Shown here: piece by piece, positions 7,955-15,596 of the stretch
How the letters are laid out: each line of letters opens with the position of its first letter
Position numbering within the stretch: position 1 is the first letter of the stretch
Assembly (NCBI GenBank): GCA_021802505.1
Contig: JAJZXE010000008.1
Location: forward strand, 1-34,063
Direction of reading: 5' to 3'
From: Nanobdellota archaeon
GTDB lineage: Archaea > Nanobdellota > Nanobdellia > Parvarchaeales > Parvarchaeaceae
DNA length: 34,063 nt
The notes under the pieces: model-generated
What the model was told of the DNA's origin: nothing
Databases searched by the model: none
The model's input: the letters and a program-made list of their open reading frames with translations, nothing else
Translations under genes and position numbers: made by a program

Positions 7955-8506
7955 ATGAATAATGAAAGAAAAAGCTTTAGCGGTGAAACTTTATTCGATG
8001 GAAAAACCAGCCTGCTTGCCACAGAAAAAGTCAGAAAACTGCTTTCAAAGCCCCCTAAAAGGATATTAACCGGCAGAGAATTTGTGGAAAAAATCAAAGC
8101 GGGAAAATCCAAACTGATATGTGTGGGAGATATGGTAACGTTGACCGCGATAAACGGGGGAGTTATCCCGTCGCTGGCGGTATTTGACGGGAAAACGGAA
8201 AGAACTAAAATCGATGTAAAAACGATAAACCGGACGTACAATAAAAAAATTATAAAGGTTAAAAATCCTCCTGGAGAAATAAGCAGGGCGCTTTATCTCG
8301 CCGTGCTCAAAACGATTGATAAGGAAGGATACGCAATAAAGGTAGAAGGAGAGGAGGATCTGGCTACACTGCTGTGTGTAATTCTGTCAAATACCGGTAA
8401 CCTTATAGCATGGGGAGTGCCTGAAAAAGGGGTGGGATTGCTTAGAGTCAGCGGTAAAAAAAGACTTGAAGCCATCCACATATTAAAGCAGATGAAAAGG
8501 AGCTAG
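7955..8506 (+). CDS. GTP-dependent dephospho-CoA kinase (DUF359 family)
   Basis: 183 residues. Conserved blocks of the archaeal DUF359/COG1909 family are all visible: VGDMVT (about 57-62), SLAVFDGKTER (about 72-82), NPPGEIS (about 108-114), VEGEEDLATL (about 130-139), and WGVPEKGVGLL near the end. The Thermococcus kodakarensis member was shown to phosphorylate dephospho-CoA with GTP, the last step of CoA synthesis in archaea. Acidic motif residues (GD, DGKTER, EGEED) are the likely catalytic and metal ligands. It ends in a 4-base overlap with the convergent small membrane protein gene. Confidence 0.92.
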   Translation: MNNERKSFSGETLFDGKTSLLATEKVRKLLSKPPKRILTGREFVEKIKAGKSKLICVGDMVTLTAINGGVIPSLAVFDGKTERTKIDVKTINRTYNKKIIKVKNPPGEISRALYLAVLKTIDKEGYAIKVEGEEDLATLLCVILSNTGNLIAWGVPEKGVGLLRVSGKKRLEAIHILKQMKRS

Positions 8507-8706
8507 TACCCTTTCTTAATAGATTTGTAATATTTGTAAACGGCATATCCTGCCGCTATGGAAACTGCTACGGCTAAGCCCAGAAACATTTCTTCCGATT
8601 GAAGATACAAATTATTGATTTGCTGCTGTGCAGACGCATACAGCGGTATAGTGAACGCTGCCGGTCTTAAGGATTTGCCGGATAGGATTTCTTCTATTCT
8701 ACTCAT
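8503..8706 (-). CDS. Small single-helix membrane protein coupled to the kinase-like gene
   Basis: 67 residues from the ATG at 8706, with one hydrophobic helix near the C-terminus (about residues 41-58, FLGLAVAVSIAAGYAVY) followed by a basic end (KYYKSIKKGY). No recognised domain. An in-frame GTG at 8715 would add three residues; I prefer the ATG because GGTGG, which includes that GTG, lies 5 bases before it as a Shine-Dalgarno. The start overlaps the end of the kinase-like gene by 8 bases, so the two are translationally coupled and possibly act together at the membrane. Confidence 0.6.
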   Translation of the reverse strand: MSRIEEILSGKSLRPAAFTIPLYASAQQQINNLYLQSEEMFLGLAVAVSIAAGYAVYKYYKSIKKGY

Positions 8707-9268
8707 ATTTGCCACCGTGTTTCACTTTTTCACCAAGCAGATATCCGGATAATTTATCGACTTCTTCATTATCCAAATCAACAAATAATTGTTTGTATTT
8801 AAAGTCTTTCGGTATATACAGAGGATCTATCAGCTTTACCTTATTGTCATGGGTAAGCATGATATTGTTTCCGCCGACCAGATCTCCGTGCACATAACCG
8901 TTGTCATGCAGCTTTTTTACCGTGCTTTTCAACTGATCAATCACATTATATGCCAGCTCCCTGTTTTTTCTCAGTTTATATGCATACATCGTTATATTAT
9001 CTCCGTGTACTAATTCAAAGGCGTGTATTTTACCACGTTCTGTATTCACTAAGCCCATTGGTTTCACTATGTTTTCCGGAGAAAGATTGTACATCTTTTT
9101 CATCAGTTTTACCTTTTTCTCAGGAGTATACTCTCTTTTGATATCCCTCTGTGCGGTATCTGGAATACCATGCTGCTCAAATACGAAAAGTTCCGTCTGC
9201 AGGCCATCTTCCGGCTTCAAAAACAGATTATTCCCGATAAGTATGCGCTCTAATCCTTTATTTCCCAC
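8699..9268 (-). CDS. Small protein kinase-like protein (RIO/Bud32/lipopolysaccharide-kinase type)
   Basis: 189 residues starting at GTG. The catalytic loop YVHGDLVGGNNIM carries His127, Gly128, Asp129 and Asn134/135; the metal-binding Asp148 is in KLIDPL (in place of DFG). This short HGDL-IDP layout is typical of small atypical kinases such as Bud32 and RIO. The N-terminal lobe is short and has no clear glycine-rich loop; Lys44 in QRDIKREY is a candidate ATP lysine. It looks catalytically competent in the C-lobe. No TSAC-type context suggests Bud32 itself. A minus-strand TATA element (ATATTTATAC, about 9290-9300) about 25 bases upstream supports the GTG as a leaderless start. Confidence 0.72.
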   Translation of the reverse strand: MGNKGLERILIGNNLFLKPEDGLQTELFVFEQHGIPDTAQRDIKREYTPEKKVKLMKKMYNLSPENIVKPMGLVNTERGKIHAFELVHGDNITMYAYKLRKNRELAYNVIDQLKSTVKKLHDNGYVHGDLVGGNNIMLTHDNKVKLIDPLYIPKDFKYKQLFVDLDNEEVDKLSGYLLGEKVKHGGKYE

Positions 9269-9349
9269 CTTATGAATAGAGTATAACTAGTATAAATATT
9301 TTACTATTATGCTGTTGTAATTAAATAAATCATAGCTGCCACGGTAAAA

Positions 9350-10093
9350 CTAGTCCTCTCTCCATTTTGAGCGTTTTATCGCAAACACCAGTAAAAACAC
9401 GGATACAGCGGCTAAAATTATCCAGCTCAGTGTTATAAATGAGCCTGAAAAATTCAGCACCCCTATACTTTCCTGGGCTATCATTGCTGAAAAGGTAGTA
9501 GGTGAAAGATAGGCGATATAACGGAACGGCATCGGGACATAAGTTATCGGATAATAAACCGGCGGCAGAGTGGATAAAACCATAGCGATCAGCCCCATAA
9601 ATGCCCAGCCCTCTATTACATCCCTGCTTATTGTCGATATGAAAAAACCAAGGGAGACTGAAAACATAAACGTCAGAAGCATGACAGCCGCCAGAGTCAA
9701 AGCCCCCGCCGCAGAGATATGTATAAAAATGACAGCCAGAACAGACAAAACCAACAGATCCGGTATGGAAAACACCAATTCGGATAAGGCAATGCCCGCG
9801 ATATAAATGGCGGGAGAGACTGGTGAGCTGACCAGCATGTCCTGCAGCTTCATATCATTTCTTAAGTGTGTTAGATCACCCTGTATTGAAATTCCGTTGT
9901 TAACCATTACAAGGATAAATCCTCCGAGTATACCCACGTTAAGCAGCGCCCCATGGCTGACAAAAAAGATTATTATAAGCAGGCCAAACGGCGCCAGCAC
10001 CGTATTTATAAGCATCACCGGAAAATTCTTCATCGCATATACTGCGTTTGCAAGTATGGATGCAAAAAGCTGATTTAATCTATTAATTTTCAT
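9350..10093 (-). CDS. ABC-2 type transporter permease
   Basis: 247 residues with about six membrane helices (roughly 25-48, 58-75, 105-130, 138-160, 168-188, 220-240). The segment LPPVYYPITYVPMPFRYIAYLSPTT matches the ABC-2 family signature region, where a short motif precedes the last helix. It overlaps the end of the ATPase gene by 11 bases and together they form one exporter, probably two ATPases and two permeases. Substrate unknown; ABC-2 exporters move lipids, drugs or polysaccharides. Confidence 0.87.
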   Translation of the reverse strand: MKINRLNQLFASILANAVYAMKNFPVMLINTVLAPFGLLIIIFFVSHGALLNVGILGGFILVMVNNGISIQGDLTHLRNDMKLQDMLVSSPVSPAIYIAGIALSELVFSIPDLLVLSVLAVIFIHISAAGALTLAAVMLLTFMFSVSLGFFISTISRDVIEGWAFMGLIAMVLSTLPPVYYPITYVPMPFRYIAYLSPTTFSAMIAQESIGVLNFSGSFITLSWIILAAVSVFLLVFAIKRSKWRED

Positions 10094-11012
10094 TTTCAGC
10101 CCCCTTGTTGATATCTCCTATAAACATATAAAATATATCTTCCAGAGACGTGGGATTTGTCGAGAATTTAATACCTTTTTTGATTAATCTTCCGGCAAGA
10201 TTGTTCGCCGATTTTTCATCGGAAAAGACCTGTATAGTCCCATCTTCTTTTCTTATCACCTTTCCCTTGATTCCGGTAATGCCTTTCACCTTCCCGAATA
10301 TCTTTATCGCATACTGATAGCCTACCGCGGTCCTTAAGTCATCGATCGTTCCTGTCTTAAGCACTCTTCCCCTGTCCATTATGGAAATGTAATCTGATAG
10401 CTCCTCTGCCTCCTCCAGGTAATGCGTAGTCAAAATAATTAAATGCTGTTTTTTCAATTCGCTGAGTATCTTCCACAGTTCCCTGCGGGACATGGGATCC
10501 AGTCCAGTAGTAGGTTCATCCAGGAAAAGGATCTCTGCACCTGAAGAGATTGCCAAAGCAACCAATACCTTTCTTTTGGTTCCTCCGGATAATTTCCTAG
10601 GCAGCTTGTCCGCATATTTCTGCAGCTTAAACCTCGAGAGCACTTCCTTCGTCCTGTTTTTGGCTTCAGAAAGGCTTAACCCTCTCCAGAGCAGGTATGA
10701 ATATATATTTTCTTTAGGGGTCATCCACGGTATCAACGCTGCTTCCTGAGGAATAACTGCTATTTTATTGCGGATAAGCTTTGGGTCGTTGATCACGTCT
10801 ATCCCGTCTAAAAACACTTCTCCTCTGGTCGGCGATAACTCGGTGGCCAGTATCCGTATAAAAGTGGTCTTTCCCGCACCGTTCCTGCCTATCAGTGTAA
10901 ATATACCGTTTAAATCCAGGTCAAGATTAATATTTTTCAGGGCCAGCTCCTTCTTCTTTTTTTTATTCCCTTTGTACTGCTTGCTCAGGCCTTTTACCAA
11001 CAACCTTACCAT
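10083..11012 (-). CDS. ABC-2 type transporter ATP-binding protein
   Basis: 309 residues from the ATG at 11012. Walker A is IGRNGAGKTT, the Q-loop is in VIPQEAALIPWMT, the signature LSGGTKRK, Walker B ILFLDEPTTGLDP, and the switch His in TTHYLEEAEELSD. The C-terminal 80 residues form the accessory domain seen in ABC-2 (CcmA/DrrA-like) ATPases. The frame stays open upstream to 11135, but the ATG at 11012 is chosen because a TATA element (in the 11022-11050 repeat) lies about 25 bases upstream and the added residues resemble no protein. Unusual basic insert KGNKKKKKE near residue 15. Pairs with the permease at 9350-10093. Confidence 0.9.
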   Translation of the reverse strand: MVRLLVKGLSKQYKGNKKKKKELALKNINLDLDLNGIFTLIGRNGAGKTTFIRILATELSPTRGEVFLDGIDVINDPKLIRNKIAVIPQEAALIPWMTPKENIYSYLLWRGLSLSEAKNRTKEVLSRFKLQKYADKLPRKLSGGTKRKVLVALAISSGAEILFLDEPTTGLDPMSRRELWKILSELKKQHLIILTTHYLEEAEELSDYISIMDRGRVLKTGTIDDLRTAVGYQYAIKIFGKVKGITGIKGKVIRKEDGTIQVFSDEKSANNLAGRLIKKGIKFSTNPTSLEDIFYMFIGDINKGAENEN

Positions 11013-11021
11013 CTTAGTATA

Positions 11022-11050
11022 GCATGTGTTATAAATATAAATTATATTGA
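11022..11050. repeat. Left copy of a 29-base direct repeat flanking vapBC; carries the ABC exporter promoter
   Basis: Starts GCATGTGTTATAAATATAAA and ends TTATATTGA. It matches 11912-11940 at 27 of 29 positions in the same orientation. Read on the minus strand it gives a TATA element ending about 25 bases from the exporter ATG at 11012, so it doubles as that promoter. Confidence 0.7.
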
Positions 11051-11164
11051 TAGTCACCCTCAATTCAATAACATGTTGCTGCAATCCAATGTGTTCCCGT
11101 TCTTCGCGTAGGTTTCGTTCAACTAAACAACGCAAAAATCTATAAATAACTTTGCATTAGAATT

Positions 11165-11548
11165 TCAGCTGATTATTACGGAATTTATTCCTGCGATGTC
11201 TCTTATTTTAATGAAATCTTTATCTTTGGTTAAGACTGTTAAACCTCTATCTGATGCCTGGGCTGCGAGTAATACATCCATTGTATTTATTACACTGCCT
11301 TTCAAAGCCAATATTTCATGGATTTCAGCGGCTTTGACTGCGTCCATTGCTGAAAATTCTAGCAGAGGAAATGACTCGAAAAACTGCTTCACCCTTATTC
11401 TCTTAGCTTTATCTTTTATCCCGACAAGAGTCTCATAGATACTTAACACACTTATATTGTTACTTTCATTTGTAGTTATAAACCTATTCACGTCTTCACT
11501 GCCTTTCAATTGTTCAATTATTACCGAAGTATCCAGCAAAACATTCAT
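11165..11548 (-). CDS. vapC: VapC-type PIN-domain toxin ribonuclease
   Basis: 127 residues, a full PIN domain. The acidic metal-binding residues are visible: Asp6 in LLDTSVIIE, Glu39 in SIYETLVG, Asp92 in NTMDVLLAA and Asp110 in TKDKDF. PIN toxins cleave RNA, often tRNA, using these residues and a divalent metal. The start overlaps the antitoxin stop by 4 bases (ATGA), the usual tight coupling. The gene pair sits between two near-identical 29-base repeats. Confidence 0.93.
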   Translation of the reverse strand: MNVLLDTSVIIEQLKGSEDVNRFITTNESNNISVLSIYETLVGIKDKAKRIRVKQFFESFPLLEFSAMDAVKAAEIHEILALKGSVINTMDVLLAAQASDRGLTVLTKDKDFIKIRDIAGINSVIIS

Positions 11549-11766
11549 AAATCCCTAACTTTAGTGTGCTCTCGGATTTTCTTTACCACCTTTTCTGCTT
11601 CTTTAGATTCCTCTTCTGTCAATGTTCCTTTTATGCTCTCTAAAAGTCTGGTTTTGTACTCTTCAGAGCTCTGAAGCAGTTCTTTAAGCAGTTCGCTGAA
11701 ACTTCTTGTGCCCTTTATTTTAGACAGGTTATTGTATACCTCATCATTTAACATCACCGTTTTCAT
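11545..11766 (-). CDS. vapB: VapB-type antitoxin (archaeal DUF217-like)
   Basis: 73 residues. The N-terminus MKTVMLNDEVYNNLSKIKG and SFSELLKELL match the archaeal VapB/DUF217 DNA-binding antitoxins, whose beta strand and two helices form a ribbon-helix-helix or AbrB-like binding unit. The highly charged C-terminus (EEESKEAEKVVKKIREHTK) should wrap the toxin. A Shine-Dalgarno (AGAGGT, 11773-11778) lies 6 bases before the ATG, and a TATA box lies further up (11799-11806), so this transcript has a short leader, unlike most neighbours. Likely autoregulated through the direct repeats at 11825-11845. Confidence 0.88.
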   Translation of the reverse strand: MKTVMLNDEVYNNLSKIKGTRSFSELLKELLQSSEEYKTRLLESIKGTLTEEESKEAEKVVKKIREHTKVRDL

Positions 11767-11798
11767 AAATTAACCTCTTTTTATCTGTATACAGTCTA

Positions 11799-11817
11799 TA
11801 TATAAATACTTTATCAC
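11799..11817 (-). promoter_or_regulatory. vapBC promoter (BRE/TATA)
   Basis: GTGATAAAGTATTTATATA on the minus strand. The TATA core is about 11799-11806, about 35 bases before the vapB ATG, leaving a leader of about 10 bases that includes AGAGGT. The same 19 bases occur exactly at 30574-30592, and 14 of them at 17205-17218. Confidence 0.6.
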
Positions 11818-11824
11818 ATAAGCT

Positions 11825-11845
11825 ATTCGGTTGCGTAATTCGGTT
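11825..11845. promoter_or_regulatory. Direct repeat ATTCGGTT x2, candidate vapBC operator
   Basis: ATTCGGTT occurs at 11825-11832 and 11838-11845, a 13-base period, directly upstream of the vapB BRE/TATA. Position and repetition suit binding of VapB or an activator; this is inferred from layout only. Confidence 0.4.
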
Positions 11846-11911
11846 ACAGACAGCTAAAGATAAGCGATAAATCAGATAAATGCCTCTGTGCATGTTGTCG
11901 TACTCCCTACG

Positions 11912-11940
11912 GCATGTGCTATAAATATAAATTATATGGA
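11912..11940. repeat. Right copy of the 29-base direct repeat flanking vapBC; carries the parvulin promoter
   Basis: Starts GCATGTGCTATAAATATAAA and ends TTATATGGA; differs from 11022-11050 at two positions. Here the plus-strand TATA (CTATAAATATAAA) lies about 27 bases before the parvulin ATG at 11955. Confidence 0.7.
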
Positions 11941-11954
11941 TGAAACGAGATTGT

Positions 11955-12230
11955 ATGGCAGACAAGATAAGGTGTGCACATATACTGGTACAGAAAGAAT
12001 CCCAGGCAAAGGAGATACTGGATAAGATAAAGAAGGGAGAAAGCTTCTCAAAATTAGCGCAGCAATACTCGCTTGATTCATCCAGGAGAAAAGGCGGTGA
12101 TCTGGGTTTCTTCGGCAGAGGAATCATGGTAAAGGAATTTGAAAAAGCCGCATTTTCCCTCCAAAAAGGCCAGGTGTCCGAGATTGTGAAGACGCAGTTC
12201 GGTTACCACATAATAAAAAGACTGGAATGA
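11955..12230 (+). CDS. Parvulin-type peptidyl-prolyl cis-trans isomerase, single domain
   Basis: 91 residues, one minimal parvulin (rotamase) domain with no other segment. Family blocks are clear: RCAHILVQKESQAKEIL, GESFSKLAQQYSLDSS, KGGDLGFFGRGIMVKEFEKAAFSL and the C-terminal TQFGYHIIKRLE with the active-site His. It resembles the small stand-alone archaeal and bacterial parvulins (PpiC-type). Cytosolic. An ATG five codons upstream (11940) is possible, but the start at 11955 fits the TATA spacing and the family N-terminus. With the FKBPs at the left end, this makes three prolyl isomerases in 12 kb. Confidence 0.93.
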   Translation: MADKIRCAHILVQKESQAKEILDKIKKGESFSKLAQQYSLDSSRRKGGDLGFFGRGIMVKEFEKAAFSLQKGQVSEIVKTQFGYHIIKRLE

Positions 12231-12333
12231 CTTACCGCGTTTATTTCCGTGAGATACAAACTTTTGCATGCTGCTTTTAACTTCAATGATTTAAATGGCA
12301 TGTATTAATTAATGAAATGTAATTTATTGGTTT

Positions 12334-13080
12334 ATGGTGAAAAACCTGCCCGAGATAAAGTTAACCGGATTGACTAAAAAAATCAGTAAGAATAATATCT
12401 TAGAGAATGTAAGCTTTGAAATCAAAGGATATGGAATCACCGGCTATCTCGGTCCAAACGGAGCAGGAAAGACCACGACTTTAAAGATCCTTACCAATCT
12501 GATCAGGCCGGACTCAGGACAGGCACTGATAAACGGCATAGACAGCAGGGATTACAAAAAAACACTTAGATACGTGTCCGCACTGGTAGATGTACCCGAG
12601 CCTTATCCCGATATGACAGTAAAGGAATTTCTGTCCTTTATAGGCGGACTCAGGGGAGTAAAAAAAGACATCCTTGACAGCAGGATAAATTCGCTTAAAA
12701 AAGAGCTTTCCCTTGAGGATTTAAACAGGAAATGCGGCGAACTGTCAAAGGGAAACAAACAGAGGGTTGTGATAGCCGCGGTGCTTTTGCCGGATACGGA
12801 TATAATACTGCTGGACGAGCCGACCAGCGGACTGGACCCCGCAGAAAGCCATGATATAAAGGAGCTGCTTAAAAAACTCAAGAAAAGAAAGCTGATCCTG
12901 CTGAGTTCGCATTTGATGGATGAGGTAAAAGAACTGTGCAATTATCTGATCTTAATAGACAAAGGAAAGATTATTGCCACCGGTCCAATCAAACAGATCA
13001 TAAAAAAATTCGGAAAAGGAAGGGGAGAAAAGGGCCTTGAAAGCGCCTATCTGAATATAGTGGGGAGGAACCATGGATAA
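12334..13080 (+). CDS. ABC transporter ATP-binding protein (ABC-2 type)
   Basis: 248 residues. Walker A is LGPNGAGKTTT (about 40-50), the signature LSKGNKQR replaces LSGGQxxR, Walker B is ILLDEPTSGLDP, and the switch His is in SSHLMDEV. The altered signature (SKGN) is common in ABC-2 export ATPases. It overlaps its permease gene by 8 bases and heads a four-gene plus-strand run to 14546. No accessory C-terminal domain, so shorter than the ATPase at 10083-11012. Confidence 0.9.
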   Translation: MVKNLPEIKLTGLTKKISKNNILENVSFEIKGYGITGYLGPNGAGKTTTLKILTNLIRPDSGQALINGIDSRDYKKTLRYVSALVDVPEPYPDMTVKEFLSFIGGLRGVKKDILDSRINSLKKELSLEDLNRKCGELSKGNKQRVVIAAVLLPDTDIILLDEPTSGLDPAESHDIKELLKKLKKRKLILLSSHLMDEVKELCNYLILIDKGKIIATGPIKQIIKKFGKGRGEKGLESAYLNIVGRNHG

Positions 13081-13837
13081 AACTGCGTTTCTCGCCGTGT
13101 TTTACAGCCAGTTCAGGCGGGGAAAAAGCGCAATGACTGCGTTCTCCCTCCTTTCGGTGATAATAATTACATTGTTTTCATTCCTTTCCGTAAAAGCGGC
13201 ATTTGACAGCAGTGAGTTCTTTGAGAGCCTCGGCCTGATAATATGGCTGATGATAGGGCTGGCTGCTACGAATTTATCCGCTGATGTAGGAGTCATGGAT
13301 TTTAGCGGCAGGACCGGCCTACTGGTGTTATCTCAACCGGTAGACAGAAAGACCATTATAACCGCGAGATTGCTCGCCTGTTTCTCCCTCATGCTACTGC
13401 CGTTACTGATACTTTATCTGTCGGGTTTTCTATCAGGTTTTGCGTTATACAGGATGTATATGCCGGATGCGCTCTTATCCCTCGGATTCGCTTTTTTATA
13501 CGCACTGTCTTTCATTTCATTCATAGTCGGAGTAAGCTCATCTTCAAAGGAGAAATCCACCCCACTTTCCACGGGACTGACATTTTCGCTGCTTGCTGTG
13601 TTTGTATTCGCCGTCTTCGGAAAATTTATCGGGATAGAGCCGTGGTTCTTTCTGCCTTATGCCGGACTGATAATAAGCAGTACAATAACGGTTCCTCACC
13701 CGCTGCACGTGAATCCCGGTAATTACTTCTTTTATTACATGCCTTATGCTTACGAGGCTGCAATAATCATGCTGGTCTATACGGCTATCTTCATCTCCAT
13801 AGCATTTTTTAATTATTCAAGAAGAGAAGTTATCTGA
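13073..13837 (+). CDS. ABC-2 type transporter permease
   Basis: 254 residues with about six membrane helices. The layout matches ABC-2 permeases of the NosY type: first helix after a short cytosolic N-terminus (FYSQFRRGKSAMTAFSLLS), a segment LLVLSQPVDRKTIITARLLA typical of the loop after helix 2 (here VLSQPVDR for LLSxPVSR), and a last helix ending NYSRREVI. It overlaps the ATPase gene by 8 bases. Together they form an exporter of unknown substrate. Confidence 0.85.
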   Translation: MDKTAFLAVFYSQFRRGKSAMTAFSLLSVIIITLFSFLSVKAAFDSSEFFESLGLIIWLMIGLAATNLSADVGVMDFSGRTGLLVLSQPVDRKTIITARLLACFSLMLLPLLILYLSGFLSGFALYRMYMPDALLSLGFAFLYALSFISFIVGVSSSSKEKSTPLSTGLTFSLLAVFVFAVFGKFIGIEPWFFLPYAGLIISSTITVPHPLHVNPGNYFFYYMPYAYEAAIIMLVYTAIFISIAFFNYSRREVI

Positions 13838-13881
13838 AGTACTAAACATAATATTAAATTTAATCGGGATTTTAAATAAGA

Positions 13882-14229
13882 ATGGACTTATTTTACGGAT
13901 TTGAAGCCGCGTGGGGAATATTCGAGCTTGTCAACGTTGGAGTCATAGCGGTACTTTCATTATTGATAATCTATATACTGAACAAGCACAGAAAAGACAA
14001 AGCCCCGCTTTTTGCATGGGCAATAAACCTGAAAAAATCGAAAAAGCAGGTGGAGATACTAATGGCTGCAACGGTAATCTCTTTGTTTGTGTTTTCTCTG
14101 TACATAATCGGGGAGTTTTTATCCCTGCTGCCTGTTATTGTGGTTTCGCAGATTATAGGAATAATCGCTTATCTTCTGATATCATACGTCATAGCTCTAT
14201 GGTTTAGGGAGTTTATCAGGTTCATATGA
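13882..14229 (+). CDS. Three-helix membrane protein, unknown (first of a tandem pair)
   Basis: 115 residues with hydrophobic helices at about 12-35, 57-78 and 83-105. A basic stretch with KKSKKQ lies between helices 1 and 2. No recognised family. It follows the ABC permease after 44 bases and overlaps the next gene by 4 bases (ATGA), so it may be part of the exporter operon, although a TATA-like AAATTTAAT about 25 bases upstream allows its own start. Its helix-basic loop-helix-helix plan is the same as that of the next protein. Confidence 0.62.
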   Translation: MDLFYGFEAAWGIFELVNVGVIAVLSLLIIYILNKHRKDKAPLFAWAINLKKSKKQVEILMAATVISLFVFSLYIIGEFLSLLPVIVVSQIIGIIAYLLISYVIALWFREFIRFI

Positions 14230-14546
14230 TACTGGAAATAGAAGGCATACTTTCAATCGCAAGCACCTCATTCGTGCTTTTTTCACTGCTTAGATTTACC
14301 AGATATTTTTATAAAAACACGGTAGTCGCTATATACAGGATTAAGTTATCAAAAAATGTCGTCGGATTGTTTACGCTGTTGCTTTCCGCGAATGTGCTGC
14401 TGTTGATTTTCTACTTCTTCGCAGCGGGTATAAACAACGTGAAGTACGGGATTTTGGGCGTGATAATATATACTGCCATATTCGGATTTTTCTTTCTAGA
14501 GCTTTCTTATGTAATCAAAGGTAATGAAACCGGACGGTTATCCTGA
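14226..14546 (+). CDS. Three-helix membrane protein, unknown (second of a tandem pair)
   Basis: 106 residues with helices at about 8-24, 44-67 and 73-97 and a basic segment (RIKLSKN) before helix 2. It starts inside the stop of the previous gene (ATGA), so the two are coupled. Similar length and topology suggest the pair are distant duplicates that make a six-helix unit; I see no strong sequence identity. The gene overlaps the convergent sua5 stop by 9 bases. Confidence 0.6.
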   Translation: MILEIEGILSIASTSFVLFSLLRFTRYFYKNTVVAIYRIKLSKNVVGLFTLLLSANVLLLIFYFFAAGINNVKYGILGVIIYTAIFGFFFLELSYVIKGNETGRLS

Positions 14547-15596
14547 ATTGAATATCTTAAGTAAATCACCGCGGTGTCCTACGATGTTTCCTACGGATGC
14601 TTTTATTAGCCTGTTCATTATGGGTAATCCGATTCCGTGTTCATCAAAACTCTCGATAAAACCGATGTCTACATTAAAGGTATCCAACTTCCTTAAGGAA
14701 GAAAATAAATTTTTGGCTATGCTCCCTAAATCCTTTCTGCTTCCGAGTATTATTACCCTCTCATTCCTGAAGTTTACTGCCGTTTCCTCTGAACACAGCA
14801 GGGCAAACCTCAACTTATTCAGTTTTGCGAGCCTAACCGCTTCAGATATCAAATCGTTGTCGCTGAACAGAACCAGCCTGGTATTCGGAGAATAGTGCCG
14901 GTACTTCATGCCCGGAGACAGGACTTTACCGCTTTTCTTTGTGTCGTTTATTTTCTTTGGTACAATTATTCGCCCAAAGACTCTTTCCAGGTCTTTCAGA
15001 TCGTACGCACCCGGCCTTAAAAGAGTATACGGCTTCCTGCTTAGATTTATGACCGTCGATTCCAGTCCGAATCTTGAACGGCCGCCGTCGATTATTACCG
15101 AGACCCTGCCATTAAAATCCTTGATCGCATGCCTGGCCTCGGTTGCACTTGGAAATGTGGAGATATTTGCACTCGGCGCAGCTATTGGAACGCCGCTTTC
15201 CCGTATCAATTCCAGGGCTATTTTATTGCCGGGCATGCGGACCGCTGCGGTATCCAGCTCAGCGGTCACTATATCCGGCAGCACCTTCTTTTTCAAAACA
15301 AATGTAACGGGCCCGGGCCATACTTTTTTTATTTTATCCAGTAGATTCTGTGAAACGGCTGCAATGGACTGCAGCTGCCTGAAATCGCATATATGCACTA
15401 TTAACGGGTTGTCGGCTGCCCTGTGCTTTACTTCAAATATCTTTTTGCAGGCCTCTTCATCAAAGGCGCTCGCGCCTATCCCATAAACCGTTTCGGTGGG
15501 AAAAACAACCAGTTTTCCTTTTTTTATCTGTTCTGCAGCATACCTTATCTTGTTATGGTCTATATTTTTCTCATTTATTCTTAAAACTCTGGTCAT
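14538..15596 (-). CDS. sua5: Threonylcarbamoyl-AMP synthase, full-length Sua5
   Basis: 352 residues from the ATG at 15596. The N-terminal YrdC domain (about 1-200) has FPTETVYGIG, the KHRAADNPLIVHI nucleotide/threonine-binding block and PSANIS; the linker LLRPGAY and SPGMKYRHYSP are typical of the junction to the C-terminal Sua5 domain (about 230-350). It makes threonylcarbamoyl-AMP from threonine, bicarbonate and ATP for t6A at tRNA position 37. A GTG at 15611 is part of the Shine-Dalgarno GGAGGTG, so I chose the ATG, which overlaps the MFS stop as ATGA. Expected partners Kae1 and Bud32 are not in this window. Confidence 0.95.
   Translation of the reverse strand: MTRVLRINEKNIDHNKIRYAAEQIKKGKLVVFPTETVYGIGASAFDEEACKKIFEVKHRAADNPLIVHICDFRQLQSIAAVSQNLLDKIKKVWPGPVTFVLKKKVLPDIVTAELDTAAVRMPGNKIALELIRESGVPIAAPSANISTFPSATEARHAIKDFNGRVSVIIDGGRSRFGLESTVINLSRKPYTLLRPGAYDLKDLERVFGRIIVPKKINDTKKSGKVLSPGMKYRHYSPNTRLVLFSDNDLISEAVRLAKLNKLRFALLCSEETAVNFRNERVIILGSRKDLGSIAKNLFSSLRKLDTFNVDIGFIESFDEHGIGLPIMNRLIKASVGNIVGHRGDLLKIFNSG

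Noticed and set aside
8699-9268. Bud32 of the KEOPS complex (suggested by the presence of sua5 in the window)
   Set aside because: The N-lobe and flanking blocks do not match Bud32, and no Kae1 gene is adjacent.
11886-11911. Possible small RNA or tRNA-like hairpin (CATG...CATG) before the right vapBC repeat
   Set aside because: The pairing is short, there is no acceptor stem or T-loop consensus, and it is better explained as flank of the inserted cassette.
14908-15486. 192-residue plus-strand open frame
   Set aside because: It is antisense to the strongly conserved sua5 gene and has no recognisable domain.
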